Shown in pieces: positions 1 to 8,858 of a stretch of DNA of 64,000 bases. How positions within the stretch are numbered: position 1 is the first letter of the stretch; every line of letters starts with the position of its first letter. The DNA is taken from assembly GCA_024742815.1 (NCBI GenBank), contig JANSXX010000004.1, positions 62,001-126,000 on the forward strand, read 5' to 3'. The notes under the pieces were generated by a model. That model saw nothing but the letters and a program-made list of their open reading frames with translations, had not been told where the DNA came from and did not search any database. A program made the translations under genes and the position numbers. Source of the DNA: HXMU1420-13 sp024742815 (GTDB lineage Bacteria; Bacteroidota; Rhodothermia; Balneolales; Balneolaceae).

Positions 1-281
1 AGCAAGTTGCCATAACCTTTAATGGTTTGCATGCCGGGATGCCAAAACCAAGTAATCTCACCATTTAGTGTAGTGTCAGCGCCATTGATAATATATAACT
101 TAGAGTGGATTGATTGTTTGCCAACGCCCCATTCGAAAGTTTGTAGAGTTGTTGGAGTTCGCCATTCACCTCCAACTAAAAACTCGAAGTGTTGCAAGGG
201 ATTATCAGGCCTGTTATCTAACTGCTGAGCTTGTAATGTGCTTGCAAGAAATAACGCGAAAAATAGAACGAATGATCTCAT
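1..281 (-). CDS. Secreted protein, N-terminal part only (lipocalin/DUF1579-like start)
   Basis: The reverse strand reads from an ATG at 281 to the window edge, giving about 93 residues without a stop; the 3' end lies outside the window. The first ~20 residues form a signal peptide (MRSFVLFFALFLASTLQAQ), followed by HFEFLVGGEW, a pattern typical of small exported DUF1579/lipocalin-like proteins in which a beta-strand carries an aromatic and a GxW turn. It starts 10 bases after the stop of the GH2 glycosidase on the same strand, so the two are probably cotranscribed. Function unknown; the family guess rests only on the N-terminal pattern. Confidence 0.6.
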   Translation of the reverse strand, partial: MRSFVLFFALFLASTLQAQQLDNRPDNPLQHFEFLVGGEWRTPTTLQTFEWGVGKQSIHSKLYIINGADTTLNGEITWFWHPGMQTIKGYGNL

Positions 282-291
282 AAAGGGTAAT

Positions 292-2109
292 TTATTCAGA
301 AGCTTTTTGATGATAGTATGACTGAAGTACATAATATGCCATTTTCTTTTCGCCGTTATTTCCAATTAAACCTTTACGATTCCATCCATCTTGAATAACG
401 GATAATTGTCGACGAGGAGATTTAAAATCCACCAAAATCCATGGAGACATTCCACGTAAATTCTCGATTTGAGAGAGTGCATCCAGTGTTTTTGTGTATA
501 GATCAGCCTGATATTCTTCACTAAATCTGGTTAAAGAATCGGCATAAAATCCTGCTTTCGCTCCAGCTCCGAATTCCGAAATAAATACGGGTTTGTCGTA
601 AGGCACTTTCCATTTTGATCGCACCACCTTTTCCGGCGCACCATTATACCAGCCTACATATTGATTGAAGCTAACGAGGTCCACGTAATCAGCAAGCGGA
701 TCGCCTACGATATATTCGTTAGGATCATCTTCAAGATGTACTTCCATTGCCGCACTAAGTAATCGCGAATCATCCAACGAGCGGGCAGTATTCGCTAGCT
801 TTACAAGAAATTCTGTTCTTGCTTCACTAACCGGTGTTTCGTTAGCGAGCGACCAAATGATGGTTGCTGCACTGTTTTTATGGCGATGGATCATCGCTTT
901 AAGCTGATGTTCAGCATTGGCATACGTCTCCGGGTTCTCCCAATGTATGGTCCAGTAAACGGGAACTTCTTCCCACACCAGTAAGCCGAGCTCATTAGCA
1001 AGGCGAATCATGTGGCGGTTATGTGGATAGTGAGCCAATCGAACAAAATTGCAACCAAGATCCTTTGCCCATCTAAGTAATAATTCTGCATCTGCTTCTG
1101 ATCGGGCCCTGCCTTCGCGATAAGGGTTTTCCTCATGAATCGATATTCCTCTTAAGAAAATAGACTCGCCATTTAATAAAATATCGGCGCCTTTTGTTGT
1201 AATCGTTCGAAAACCAATTTGATCAGCTATTCGCTCATAATCTGTTTCAACAATTATTTCGTAAAGCTTCGGGTTTTCGGGGCTCCAATACTCGATATTG
1301 TTAACCGTAAAGTTGAAAACTCCAACTCCTTCTTCAAGAGTGAAACTCTCGGATACAGAAAGCTCTGGAATTGAAATAGTAGCCGTTAAGTCTCTATTGA
1401 ATCCATCCGTCTGAATATACCCTTTGATTTCATTAGGGTTTTCGGGATTCAACTGAATCATATAATCGCTTACGTATTGTTGCGGTGTTTCGATGAGCAT
1501 TACATCTCGCGTAATTCCTCCGTAATTGTACCAATCGGTGTTTACGGTAGGCACACCTTCGGGCTTGCGATTATTATTGACAAAAACCACGATAGAATTT
1601 TCGTCCTGAATTAAATCCGTTACTTCAAATTGAAAGGGAGTAAATCCGCCGGTATGGTCCCCAACTTTCTCGCCATTTAAGTAAATCTTGGAATGATAAT
1701 TAATGGCCCCAAAATGGATAAATACCCTATTTGATGCCTCTGATTTTTGGTAACTGAATTTTTTTCGATACCAGATGGTCCCTTCATACCATTCTAAATT
1801 CTCGAACTGATGATTCCAATCTCCAGGAACGGAAATGGAAGGAGAGGTATCCCAATCATATTCTAATAATTCGGTTTTGTCGGCCGGTTTAGAATCGGTG
1901 AAATAGGCACTTTTTGGCGGATTATCCATCTCATCGAAGGGCTGTAATCTGTAATTGTAAAACCCGTTTTCATAGGGATCAATTAAGTACTTCCATTCAC
2001 CGTTTAAGGAAGTTGTTACTCGGTTGTCGACGGTTGTTATTTGTAGTGATTGAGCCAAAATTTCATTGGTAAGGAAAAGACTGGCAAGAACTAAAAAATA
2101 CTTCTTCAT
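292..2109 (-). CDS. Exported glycoside hydrolase family 2 (beta-galactosidase/beta-glucuronidase type)
   Basis: 605 residues with a signal peptide (cleavage after about residue 19, ...NEILAQ). Three GH2 parts are visible in order: a jelly-roll sugar-binding domain (residues ~30-210, with GTIWYRKKF and FVNNNRKPEGVP), an immunoglobulin-like domain (~210-300) and a TIM barrel. The acid/base is Glu424 in WSLANE and the nucleophile is Glu512 in ISEFGAG. Both catalytic residues are present and the length suits the short beta-glucuronidase branch. At the place where E. coli GUS carries its uronate-reading N-x-K, this protein reads GNNGEKK. A strict glucuronidase is therefore doubtful and a galactosidase-like activity on algal or plant glycans is possible (inference). 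Location is periplasm or cell surface. The gene is followed at 10 bases by the partial secreted protein. Confidence 0.9.
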   Translation of the reverse strand: MKKYFLVLASLFLTNEILAQSLQITTVDNRVTTSLNGEWKYLIDPYENGFYNYRLQPFDEMDNPPKSAYFTDSKPADKTELLEYDWDTSPSISVPGDWNHQFENLEWYEGTIWYRKKFSYQKSEASNRVFIHFGAINYHSKIYLNGEKVGDHTGGFTPFQFEVTDLIQDENSIVVFVNNNRKPEGVPTVNTDWYNYGGITRDVMLIETPQQYVSDYMIQLNPENPNEIKGYIQTDGFNRDLTATISIPELSVSESFTLEEGVGVFNFTVNNIEYWSPENPKLYEIIVETDYERIADQIGFRTITTKGADILLNGESIFLRGISIHEENPYREGRARSEADAELLLRWAKDLGCNFVRLAHYPHNRHMIRLANELGLLVWEEVPVYWTIHWENPETYANAEHQLKAMIHRHKNSAATIIWSLANETPVSEARTEFLVKLANTARSLDDSRLLSAAMEVHLEDDPNEYIVGDPLADYVDLVSFNQYVGWYNGAPEKVVRSKWKVPYDKPVFISEFGAGAKAGFYADSLTRFSEEYQADLYTKTLDALSQIENLRGMSPWILVDFKSPRRQLSVIQDGWNRKGLIGNNGEKKMAYYVLQSYYHQKASE

Positions 2110-2199
2110 TTACATATCATTATTAGATTTTGATATTGTACGGATAATCAAACAAGTATAAACTATTTCAAGAAAAGTATAAGACTATAAATGACTTAT

Positions 2200-3471
2200 T
2201 TAATCGTAACAATCATAGTTTGGATCTTTGAGATAGGCATGCCTTACTCGCATAAAAACCACTTCATCATTCTGATTGATAAGTGGTGCCGTTACATATT
2301 CTCTGGTATATTCAGCGAGTTCCAGGTTATTGAATTTTGGAAGATCTGTGATGGAAATTTCACTTTCCATTTCAAAAGTTTCCAAATTAAAAATTGCGAT
2401 GCTTTGGAGATCGTTACCGGTAAAAATGATTTTTGAATCTGAGACAAACCCTTGATAATAATTACCAAATGTCTCTTCTAGATCGAAAACATCCTTAGTT
2501 TCTAAATTAATAAGCTTATTTCTGGTTAATGCAAACTTATCGTTTGGGCTTATTTGTTTAGGAAGATTTCCTTCATATAAAGGTTCAGATAGTTTTTTTT
2601 CGGATTCATTTAAACGATAGATTACATCACCTCTTTTAATAAAGATGCCATTATGAGTTACCTTGTAATAAAAATCATATTGCGATTGGAAATGAAATAT
2701 AATGGAACCTGAAAGTGTGTCGGTAGATGTGGGAATATTGTATAATGTATCTATTTCATTAAATGAATTAATACTAATAAGGCTAGGATTTAATACTCTT
2801 TTTGGGATGTCATAATACGCAGAACTCCAAAGTACTTTGGTCCATTCTACATCGGATTGAAGTGTTGCAGATATTGCAATTGCATTACCTTCGGAATCAT
2901 ACTGCAGATCATCCAGAAAAATTGCTTGAGTAGACATAGAATCGGTGAAAAAGGGCTCATAACCAACTACAATAGTATCGCTTTTTGATTCAAACAAGTC
3001 ATTAACTATTAATTCATAATTAGAGATGTATGAATCAGCACCATTTAAATGAGATAAGTTGAAAGTGATACTGCTTAGATCTATAAAACTATATGATTTT
3101 CCATCAGGCGAAATAGACCCGTCAATAGTCTTTATAGGTCCAAGATCATGGCTGAAGTCATCAAAATAAGGACCGTAGCGTAATACTTTATTACCACTTG
3201 GATTTTCGTAACTAAAAAAAGTTGAATACTCACCATTTATGGAAAAGTTAAAATTGTACAAATCACCATCAAATGGGATAAATGAATCTCCACGATCTAA
3301 TTTTGTTTTCCTAACAACTCGAACATTACTAAAGTCGGGGGTAGCAACAATCTCTAAAATCTCAGTTTGAGCAGTTTCGTCTGGGAATTCCAGAAAACAA
3401 TCACCGAAATTAAAACAACTTACCTGACTGATCCAAAACGCTGTTAAAGCTAGTATGGTCGATATTTTCAT
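2200..3471 (-). CDS. Exported protein of unknown function, tandem paralog A
   Basis: 423 residues with a hydrophobic leader ending near ...SQVSCF. The Cys could be a lipobox cysteine although the box is imperfect. The body is rich in beta-strand patterns and repeated phrases of the type 'hydrophobic-Asn-Leu-Glu-Thr/Ser', which suggests a beta-propeller; I cannot name a family. It ends with VFMRVRHAYLKDPNYDCYD, almost the same as the end of the next gene upstream (3785-5053), and the leaders are identical. The bodies differ considerably, so this is an old duplication with conserved ends. It sits between the GH2 gene and the purE fossil. Confidence 0.75.
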   Translation of the reverse strand: MKISTILALTAFWISQVSCFNFGDCFLEFPDETAQTEILEIVATPDFSNVRVVRKTKLDRGDSFIPFDGDLYNFNFSINGEYSTFFSYENPSGNKVLRYGPYFDDFSHDLGPIKTIDGSISPDGKSYSFIDLSSITFNLSHLNGADSYISNYELIVNDLFESKSDTIVVGYEPFFTDSMSTQAIFLDDLQYDSEGNAIAISATLQSDVEWTKVLWSSAYYDIPKRVLNPSLISINSFNEIDTLYNIPTSTDTLSGSIIFHFQSQYDFYYKVTHNGIFIKRGDVIYRLNESEKKLSEPLYEGNLPKQISPNDKFALTRNKLINLETKDVFDLEETFGNYYQGFVSDSKIIFTGNDLQSIAIFNLETFEMESEISITDLPKFNNLELAEYTREYVTAPLINQNDEVVFMRVRHAYLKDPNYDCYD

Positions 3472-3514
3472 AACCCCTCCCTAATATTAAACAGTTTACT
3501 ATACTATTTAAATT
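3413..3514. repeat. 102-bp perfect direct repeat, copy 1 (leader of paralog A)
   Basis: This stretch is base-for-base identical to 4995-5096. It covers the first ~19 codons of paralog A, its start codon and 43 bases of upstream DNA. Similarity continues upstream at lower identity into the purE remnant. Downstream coding sequence diverges at once, so the identity is much higher than in the gene bodies. Confidence 0.9.
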
Positions 3515-3554
3515 GGACTAAATCAATTAGAATCAGTTGTAGAGGGGTAAAGGC

Positions 3555-3665
3555 TTAAACTAGATTCTCCGTCTTATTTCTGGATGCTACAGCCATTTCT
3601 TCGTAATAGTTAATCAGTTGATTGGCCAGTTTTGAGTCGGTGAAATAGGCGCTTTTTGGCATATT
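3555..3665 (-). pseudogene. Chimeric fossil: GH2 fragment fused in frame to the purE C-terminus
   Basis: Read on the minus strand, this piece first encodes NMPKSAYFTDS, matching NPPKSAYFTDS of the GH2 protein (GH2 DNA at about 1891-1926). It continues without a frameshift into DSKLANQL...EEMAVASRNKTENL, matching DAELANKL...EEMAVASRKKTENL at the end of PurE (5137-5215). The two sources meet at a shared Asp-Ser-Lys-like stretch. The purE stop position is still a stop (TAA at 3555-3557). This is what a tandem duplication of the segment 'middle of GH2 - paralog - purE tail' would leave at its junction. No start or complete domain is present, so it is not expected to make a working protein. Confidence 0.88.
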
Positions 3666-3784
3666 ATAACTAATAGATACTCCAACATAGATTGGATATA
3701 TATACTACACTCCGAAATTTAAAATCTCGTAGTATAAATATTTAAATAATAGAATTAAGTACGGCAGAACAGTAGTTCAATATA

Positions 3785-5053
3785 TCAATCATAACAATCG
3801 TAGTTTGGATCTTGCAAGCGAGTATGACGAACATGCATGAACACTAACTTATTGTCATCGTTAAATATTGGTTCAGTAATATATTTAGTGGTGTATTCTG
3901 TTAACTCTAAATTTTGAAACTCTGGAAGTTGCGAAATAGAAATCTCTGTGACCATTTCTAACGATTGTAGGTCAAAAATGGCAATTCCGTTATTGTTTTT
4001 ATTAACAAATACAATGTTAGTATTTGATAAATATCCACTATGATAACCTTTAAAAGTGATATGTAAATCTAACGATTCATTTGTATCGAGGTTGATTAGA
4101 TGTGTATTGGTTAGAATATATTTGCCGTCGGGGCTTAAATGAAGCGGTAACTCACCAGTATAAAGGGGTTCAGAAAGCTCTTTACGTTCCGTATCTAAAC
4201 GGTATACCGAGTCATCTTTTTTAACAAATATACCATGTTGAGTAACTTTATATGATGTGTTATAATGATAACTTAAATCAAAAAATTTATTGGAAAGCGA
4301 GTCAATTTCTTCCGAAAAATGATATAACGTATCTATTTCATTTGAAGTTTTAATTCTTATTAAGCTTTTATTAATGATTTTCTTAGGTATACCATAATAT
4401 CCCCAGCGCGAATGTACTTCAGTAAATCCAATATCAGAATCGATTGTAGCAGAAAGTGTAAGTAAATTTCCAGAAGGATCGAATTGAAGGTTTTCAAGAT
4501 AAATTGAGCGGACTGACATTGAATCAATAAGGACAGGCTTATATCCAATATTTAAGGTATCTAGCGTAGAGGTAAATAAGTCTTTTATAAGGATCGAATA
4601 GTGAGTTAAGTATACTTCAGCATTGTTAAGGTGAGGTAGGTTTTTAGTAATTGAAACACTTTCCACAAATGCATTTAAATCATTTGTAGGTGATATATCT
4701 CCAGTAATTGAATTTAACGGTCCAAGTTCTTTGCTGAAAGAAGTCTGGGAAGGGCCATAGCGTATAACCCTGTTTCCAATTGGTTTTTCATAACTAAAGA
4801 ATGTTGCAAATTTGCCATCAATAGTATATTTGAAATTGTGGAGGTCACCATGAAATGGGAACGCTGAATCACCTCGATCTAACTTTGTTCTTCGAACAAT
4901 TAGAAAATTTGAAAAATTAGAAGAAGCAATAATTTCGTGTATTTCTGTTTGGGCACTTTCATTAGGTATTTGTAAAAAACAGTCTCCAAAATTGAAACAA
5001 CTTACCTGACTGATCCAAAACGCTGTTAAAGCTAGTATGGTCGATATTTTCAT
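3785..5053 (-). CDS. Exported protein of unknown function, tandem paralog B
   Basis: 422 residues, same architecture as 2200-3471: identical leader (first ~27 residues), conserved FNFGDCFL after it, KTKLDRGDS near residue 57, and the same C-terminus ending DPNYDCYD. Middle regions are clearly homologous but much altered. The gene lies just downstream of purE on the same strand (84 bases between). Between the two paralogs is the GH2/purE fossil, so this copy or its neighbour arose by tandem duplication. A beta-rich extracytoplasmic protein, possibly a propeller; function unknown. Confidence 0.75.
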   Translation of the reverse strand: MKISTILALTAFWISQVSCFNFGDCFLQIPNESAQTEIHEIIASSNFSNFLIVRRTKLDRGDSAFPFHGDLHNFKYTIDGKFATFFSYEKPIGNRVIRYGPSQTSFSKELGPLNSITGDISPTNDLNAFVESVSITKNLPHLNNAEVYLTHYSILIKDLFTSTLDTLNIGYKPVLIDSMSVRSIYLENLQFDPSGNLLTLSATIDSDIGFTEVHSRWGYYGIPKKIINKSLIRIKTSNEIDTLYHFSEEIDSLSNKFFDLSYHYNTSYKVTQHGIFVKKDDSVYRLDTERKELSEPLYTGELPLHLSPDGKYILTNTHLINLDTNESLDLHITFKGYHSGYLSNTNIVFVNKNNNGIAIFDLQSLEMVTEISISQLPEFQNLELTEYTTKYITEPIFNDDNKLVFMHVRHTRLQDPNYDCYD

Positions 5054-5096
5054 AACCCCTCCCTAATATTAAACAGTTTACTATACTATTTAAATT
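4995..5096. repeat. 102-bp perfect direct repeat, copy 2 (leader of paralog B)
   Basis: Identical to 3413-3514. It spans the start codon and upstream region of paralog B. Upstream of it the similarity to the first copy goes on, imperfectly, through the 3' end of purE, which fixes the direction and extent of the duplication. Confidence 0.9.
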
Positions 5097-5136
5097 CTGC
5101 TAAATCAATTAGAATCAGTTGTATAGGGGTAAAGCT

Positions 5137-5625
5137 CTAAATTAGATTCTCCGTCTTCTTTCTGGATGCCACAGCCATTTCTTCGTGGTAAATATTCAGT
5201 TTATTCGCTAATTCTGCATCGGTTGTACTTAAAATTCTTGCAGCAAGTAAGCCGGCATTTTGAGCTTTCCCGATAGCAACGGTAGCAACCGGAATTCCAT
5301 TTGGCATTTGAACAATGGAGTATAAGCTATCCACTCCACCTAACGCAGAAGTTTGAATAGGAACACCGATTACAGGTAATGTGGTATGGCTGGCCAGCAT
5401 CCCCGGTAGATGTGCCGCACCGCCTGCTCCAGCTATGATTATCTGAATTCCACGAGCTCGTGCTTCTTTCCCGTAAGTTGCCATGTCATCAGGGGTGCGA
5501 TGGGCAGAAACCACTTTTTTTTCGAAGGGAATACCAAAGTGGCTTAGAATTTCTGTGGCTTGTTTCATGGTTGGCCAGTCGCTATCGCTACCCATAACAA
5601 CGCCAACAAGGGGAGAATTACTCAT
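5137..5625 (-). CDS. purE: N5-carboxyaminoimidazole ribonucleotide mutase
   Basis: 162 residues, normal length for class I PurE, which moves the carboxyl group of N5-CAIR to C4 of the imidazole ring in purine synthesis. Seen: the nucleotide-binding start MGSDSDWPTM (residues 11-20), the catalytic SAHRTP with His42, and the GAGGAAHLPG loop near residue 67. It is the third gene of a minus-strand run purK-GNAT-purE. PurK makes its substrate, so the pair completes the two-step AIR to CAIR route. The last ~27 codons are duplicated as a fossil at 3555-3638. Confidence 0.97.
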   Translation of the reverse strand: MSNSPLVGVVMGSDSDWPTMKQATEILSHFGIPFEKKVVSAHRTPDDMATYGKEARARGIQIIIAGAGGAAHLPGMLASHTTLPVIGVPIQTSALGGVDSLYSIVQMPNGIPVATVAIGKAQNAGLLAARILSTTDAELANKLNIYHEEMAVASRKKTENLI

Positions 5626-5671
5626 TACTCAATATTTTTAGTTTTGGGTAAGGTAAGAAATCTCGCTTTTC

Positions 5672-6079
5672 TTACTTAAGATTCTTGATATCTCGCAAAA
5701 TAAAACAAGCCGAATGTTCTTCCATCCCGATTTTTGGGTAATAGTTGGTTGCAGCCGGAGCAGATAGCAAGATTAGAGTAGCATCAGAGCTGGCTAGTTT
5801 TGTTCTTCGAAACAACTCCGTCCCAATTCCTTGGCCTTGATAATCAACATCAACAGCCAAATCGGATAAGTAGGTGCAATAAGCAAAATCTGTTACAGAA
5901 CGAGCAACGCCAATCAATTTTGAATATGATCTGGCAGTAATAATTAGTTGAGCATTCTGCACCATCTTTTTGATCCGCTCTTCATCGTCGATCGGTCTTC
6001 GGTCACTTAGTCCTGACTTTTTTAATACGGTAATAAACTCCCGGAAATCTAACTGTTCCTCAACTTGATACGTGATCAT
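5672..6079 (-). CDS. GNAT family N-acetyltransferase
   Basis: 135 residues. The GNAT acetyl-CoA site is recognisable as VDVDYQGQGIGTELFRR (Q-x-x-G-x-G/A near residues 78-90), with the preceding strand LSDLAVD and the late PKIGMEEHSACFIL strand. Length fits a single GNAT domain. The start codon overlaps the purK stop by one base (TAATG), so it is translationally coupled to purK, and purE follows after 46 bases. The acceptor substrate is unknown. Its place inside purEK suggests common transcription, but no direct role in purine synthesis can be claimed. Confidence 0.88.
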   Translation of the reverse strand: MITYQVEEQLDFREFITVLKKSGLSDRRPIDDEERIKKMVQNAQLIITARSYSKLIGVARSVTDFAYCTYLSDLAVDVDYQGQGIGTELFRRTKLASSDATLILLSAPAATNYYPKIGMEEHSACFILRDIKNLK

Positions 6080-7236
6080 TAAATCTCAATATCTTTGGTT
6101 AAGAGCTTGGCTTTTTGGTGTGTAGATTCAAGATCATCACCTAATAATGTGAAATGCGCCATTTTACGGCCAATTTTACTTTGAACTTTGCCATACACAT
6201 GTAAATGCCCATCTTTGGTAGTAAGTGCATCGGTGACATGATCCGCTTCTGCCGGGCGATTATGTGTTCCAAGTAGATTTATCATAACAGCAGCGGGTTC
6301 GGTCATTTTAGTTGATGCCAACGGTAAACCAAGTACAGCGCGCACATGATTTTCGAACTGTGAACCAATACAACCTTCGATGGAATAATGCCCCGAATTA
6401 TGCGGACGTGGAGCAGATTCGTTCAACAAAACCTCTCCATTTTTTGTAAGGAAAAATTCGAAGGCAAAAATTCCTTTTCCATCAATAGCTTCTGTTGCCT
6501 GAACGGCTAATTCTTGCACTTTCTTTTGGATTGCCTCATCAACCGGAGCAGGAGCCAATACCGCAACACAAATATGGTTTTCTTGAACGGTTTCGCAGCA
6601 TGAATACACGACCGAACCCGTTTCATTTCGTGCAACTTGCACGGCCAGTTCGTGAGTGAAATCTACAAATGCTTCTGCGATAATATCGTGACCTTCATGA
6701 CCTCCAAGAGCTTCAAATGCTTTGGCCGCTTCTGTCAAATTATGAACGGTTTTATTACCGTAGCCATCGTAGCCCCCTTTACTGGATTTTAAAAGAAAAG
6801 GCCAACCATATTTTTTTCCGAAATCGGTAAAATCAACACTATCCTTTACCAACTTATAGGGAGTTACCGGGATGCCTGCATTCTCAAAAGTTTGTTTTTC
6901 GATAAGCTTATTTTCGATGAGGGCAAAACTATCGGGGCTTGGGTAAATCGGAGTTCCGCTTTCTTTTTGAACCTTGCGTAATACACTTGAATTTATGAAC
7001 TCATTTTCGAGGGTGATTACATCGCAGGTTTTGGCAAATTCTACCATTTTTTCCACATCATCGAACGACCCATTATAGGAATAAGGAGTCATAAACTGAA
7101 CGGGTTCATTTTCCGGCCGATCAGAATAAACGGCTACCTGAATGCCAAATCGAAATGCTTGTAATGCGCTCATTCTGGCAAGTTGTCCGGCGCCTAAAAA
7201 ACCGAGCTTTGTGGATGCTTTTATTGAGGTTGTCAA
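6079..7236 (-). CDS. purK: 5-(carboxyamino)imidazole ribonucleotide synthase
   Basis: 385 residues, typical PurK length. It belongs to the ATP-grasp family and makes N5-CAIR from AIR, bicarbonate and ATP. Seen: the N-terminal LGFLGAGQLARMSALQA (residues ~12-27), the ATP-grasp lid LLKSSKGGYDGYGN (~148-161), EAFVDFTHELAVQVARN (~188-204), and the metal-binding end of the fold FEFFLTKNGEVLLNESAPRPHNSGHYS. It is first in the purK-GNAT-purE operon. The operon faces away from the four-helix bundle gene at 7341. Confidence 0.97.
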   Translation of the reverse strand: MTTSIKASTKLGFLGAGQLARMSALQAFRFGIQVAVYSDRPENEPVQFMTPYSYNGSFDDVEKMVEFAKTCDVITLENEFINSSVLRKVQKESGTPIYPSPDSFALIENKLIEKQTFENAGIPVTPYKLVKDSVDFTDFGKKYGWPFLLKSSKGGYDGYGNKTVHNLTEAAKAFEALGGHEGHDIIAEAFVDFTHELAVQVARNETGSVVYSCCETVQENHICVAVLAPAPVDEAIQKKVQELAVQATEAIDGKGIFAFEFFLTKNGEVLLNESAPRPHNSGHYSIEGCIGSQFENHVRAVLGLPLASTKMTEPAAVMINLLGTHNRPAEADHVTDALTTKDGHLHVYGKVQSKIGRKMAHFTLLGDDLESTHQKAKLLTKDIEI

Positions 7237-7340
7237 TGATTCAAATTTCGTTTTTATTAAAGGGTTAAGATATGTGAAGATTTGAGAAAATAGTATTTAG
7301 AATAATAGAATTTAGAATCAAGAATTATTTAGGAGATAGA

Positions 7341-7703
7341 ATGAATCGTATTCCAGCCTCAAGTTTTAAAGACCTATTAGTTTGGCAAAAAGCACATCAA
7401 TTTGTTTTAAGTGTTTATAAGATGAGCGAGCAATTTCCTAAATCAGAAGTATACGGGCTCACCTCTCAATTACGAAGAGCAGCAGTATCTGTACCCGCAA
7501 ATATTGCTGAGGGATTTAGGAAACGAGGAATAAAAGACAAAGCAAGATTTATGAACATTGCAGAAGGGTCGCTTGAAGAATGCCAATATTATATGATTTT
7601 AGTACATGATTTAGGGTATGCCAATACCGAGAAACTAAAGCGAGATTTAACTGAAATAAGTAAAATGCTGAGGTCTTACAGATCCAAAATTCTTGAAAGC
7701 TAA
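7341..7703 (+). CDS. Four-helix bundle protein (23S rRNA intervening-sequence protein family)
   Basis: 120 residues with the family hallmarks: FKDLLVWQKAHQF near the N-terminus, YGLTSQLRRAAVSVPANIAEG (residues ~47-67), and EECQYYMILVHDLGY. Members were first found as ORFs inside 23S rRNA intervening sequences but are common elsewhere in Bacteroidota genomes. Here there is no rRNA nearby. A weak ribosome site (AGGAGA, 7331-7336) lies just before the ATG. Function unknown; members are helical and multimeric. The gene is AT-rich relative to its neighbours and sits between divergent purK and prfA, consistent with a mobile accessory gene (inference). Confidence 0.9.
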   Translation: MNRIPASSFKDLLVWQKAHQFVLSVYKMSEQFPKSEVYGLTSQLRRAAVSVPANIAEGFRKRGIKDKARFMNIAEGSLEECQYYMILVHDLGYANTEKLKRDLTEISKMLRSYRSKILES

Positions 7704-7781
7704 ATTCTAGGTCCTACATTCTATTGATTGAACGATTCATTAACTTCACAACCAAAATACAGACCAGCACGAAATCTCAAC

Positions 7782-8858
7782 ATGGATATTGAAAATAAGC
7801 TCAAGCAGATAAAATCTAGATTTGAAGAAATAAATGCCGCGATGAGCGATCCGGGAGTTTTTGACGATCCCGATAAATATACAACCCTAACCAAAGAGCG
7901 CAGCGAATTAGAAGAGTTAGTACAGGATTATGACACTTGGATGGACCTGAAAAACAGGCAAGAGGGAAATAAAGAACTCATCGAGATGGATGAAGATCCC
8001 GAGATTACCGAAATGGCTAAGATGGAGAACGCAGAAATAAAGGATGAGTTATCGAAATTAGAAGAAGAGATTAAGATCAAGCTCGTTCCCAAAGATCCGG
8101 AGGATTCCAAAAATGCCATCATTGAGATTAGAGCGGGTACGGGCGGAGATGAAGCCGCAATTTTTGCAGGTGATTTATTTGATATGTATCGAAGATACGC
8201 CGATGCTCAAGGTTGGAAAATGAGTTTGATGAGCCTGAATGAATCTGAGAAAGGCGGGTATAAAGAAATTGCCTTTGGCTTGGAAGGCAACGAAGTGTTT
8301 GGAAAAATGAAATTTGAATCCGGTGTGCATCGGGTTCAACGAGTTCCGGCTACTGAAAGTCAGGGGAGAGTACATACTTCGGCTGCTACTGTAGCCGTGT
8401 TACCTGAGGTAGAAGAAGTTGATATTCAAATAAATACGGCTGATCTACGCATTGATACCTTTAGGGCGAGTGGAGCAGGAGGGCAGCATGTTAACAAAAC
8501 TGACTCAGCCATTCGAATTACTCATGAACCCACCGGAATTGTAGTTGAATGTCAGGAAGAGCGGTCGCAACATCAAAACAAAGAGCGGGCAATGACGATG
8601 TTACGCTCCAAAATGTATGATATTGAGCTCGAGAAAAAGCAAAAGGCACGTGCAGCTGAGCGGAAGAGTCAGGTTTCTACCGGAGATCGATCCGCTAAGA
8701 TTCGAACATACAATTATCCTCAAGGGCGATGTACCGATCATAGAATAAATCTCACGCTTTATAATTTGGATAACATTATGAAAGGGGATATCGGCGAAGT
8801 AATTGATGCACTTCGCGTTCAGGAAAACCTAGAACGCATGCAGGAAATGGCTGATTAA
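7782..8858 (+). CDS. prfA: Peptide chain release factor 1
   Basis: 358 residues from the ATG at 7782 (MDIENKLKQIKSRFEE), the usual RF1 length. An in-frame upstream start at 7728 would add 18 residues that do not look like RF1 and is not preferred. The GGQ tripeptide that triggers peptidyl-tRNA hydrolysis is seen in SGAGGQHVNKTDSA. The stop-codon reading loop carries the Pro-Ala-Thr form (RVPATESQGRVH), which identifies RF1 (UAA/UAG) and not RF2. The C-terminus ends in a normal helical tail. Its stop codon overlaps that of the convergent PIN-domain gene. Confidence 0.96.
   Translation: MDIENKLKQIKSRFEEINAAMSDPGVFDDPDKYTTLTKERSELEELVQDYDTWMDLKNRQEGNKELIEMDEDPEITEMAKMENAEIKDELSKLEEEIKIKLVPKDPEDSKNAIIEIRAGTGGDEAAIFAGDLFDMYRRYADAQGWKMSLMSLNESEKGGYKEIAFGLEGNEVFGKMKFESGVHRVQRVPATESQGRVHTSAATVAVLPEVEEVDIQINTADLRIDTFRASGAGGQHVNKTDSAIRITHEPTGIVVECQEERSQHQNKERAMTMLRSKMYDIELEKKQKARAAERKSQVSTGDRSAKIRTYNYPQGRCTDHRINLTLYNLDNIMKGDIGEVIDALRVQENLERMQEMAD

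Noticed and set aside
22..228. Plus-strand ORF of 68 codons at the window start
   Set aside because: It is a shadow of the minus-strand secreted protein starting at 281, which has a signal peptide.
2191..2436. Plus-strand ORF of 81 codons
   Set aside because: It lies antisense to the end of paralog A, whose C-terminus is conserved with paralog B.
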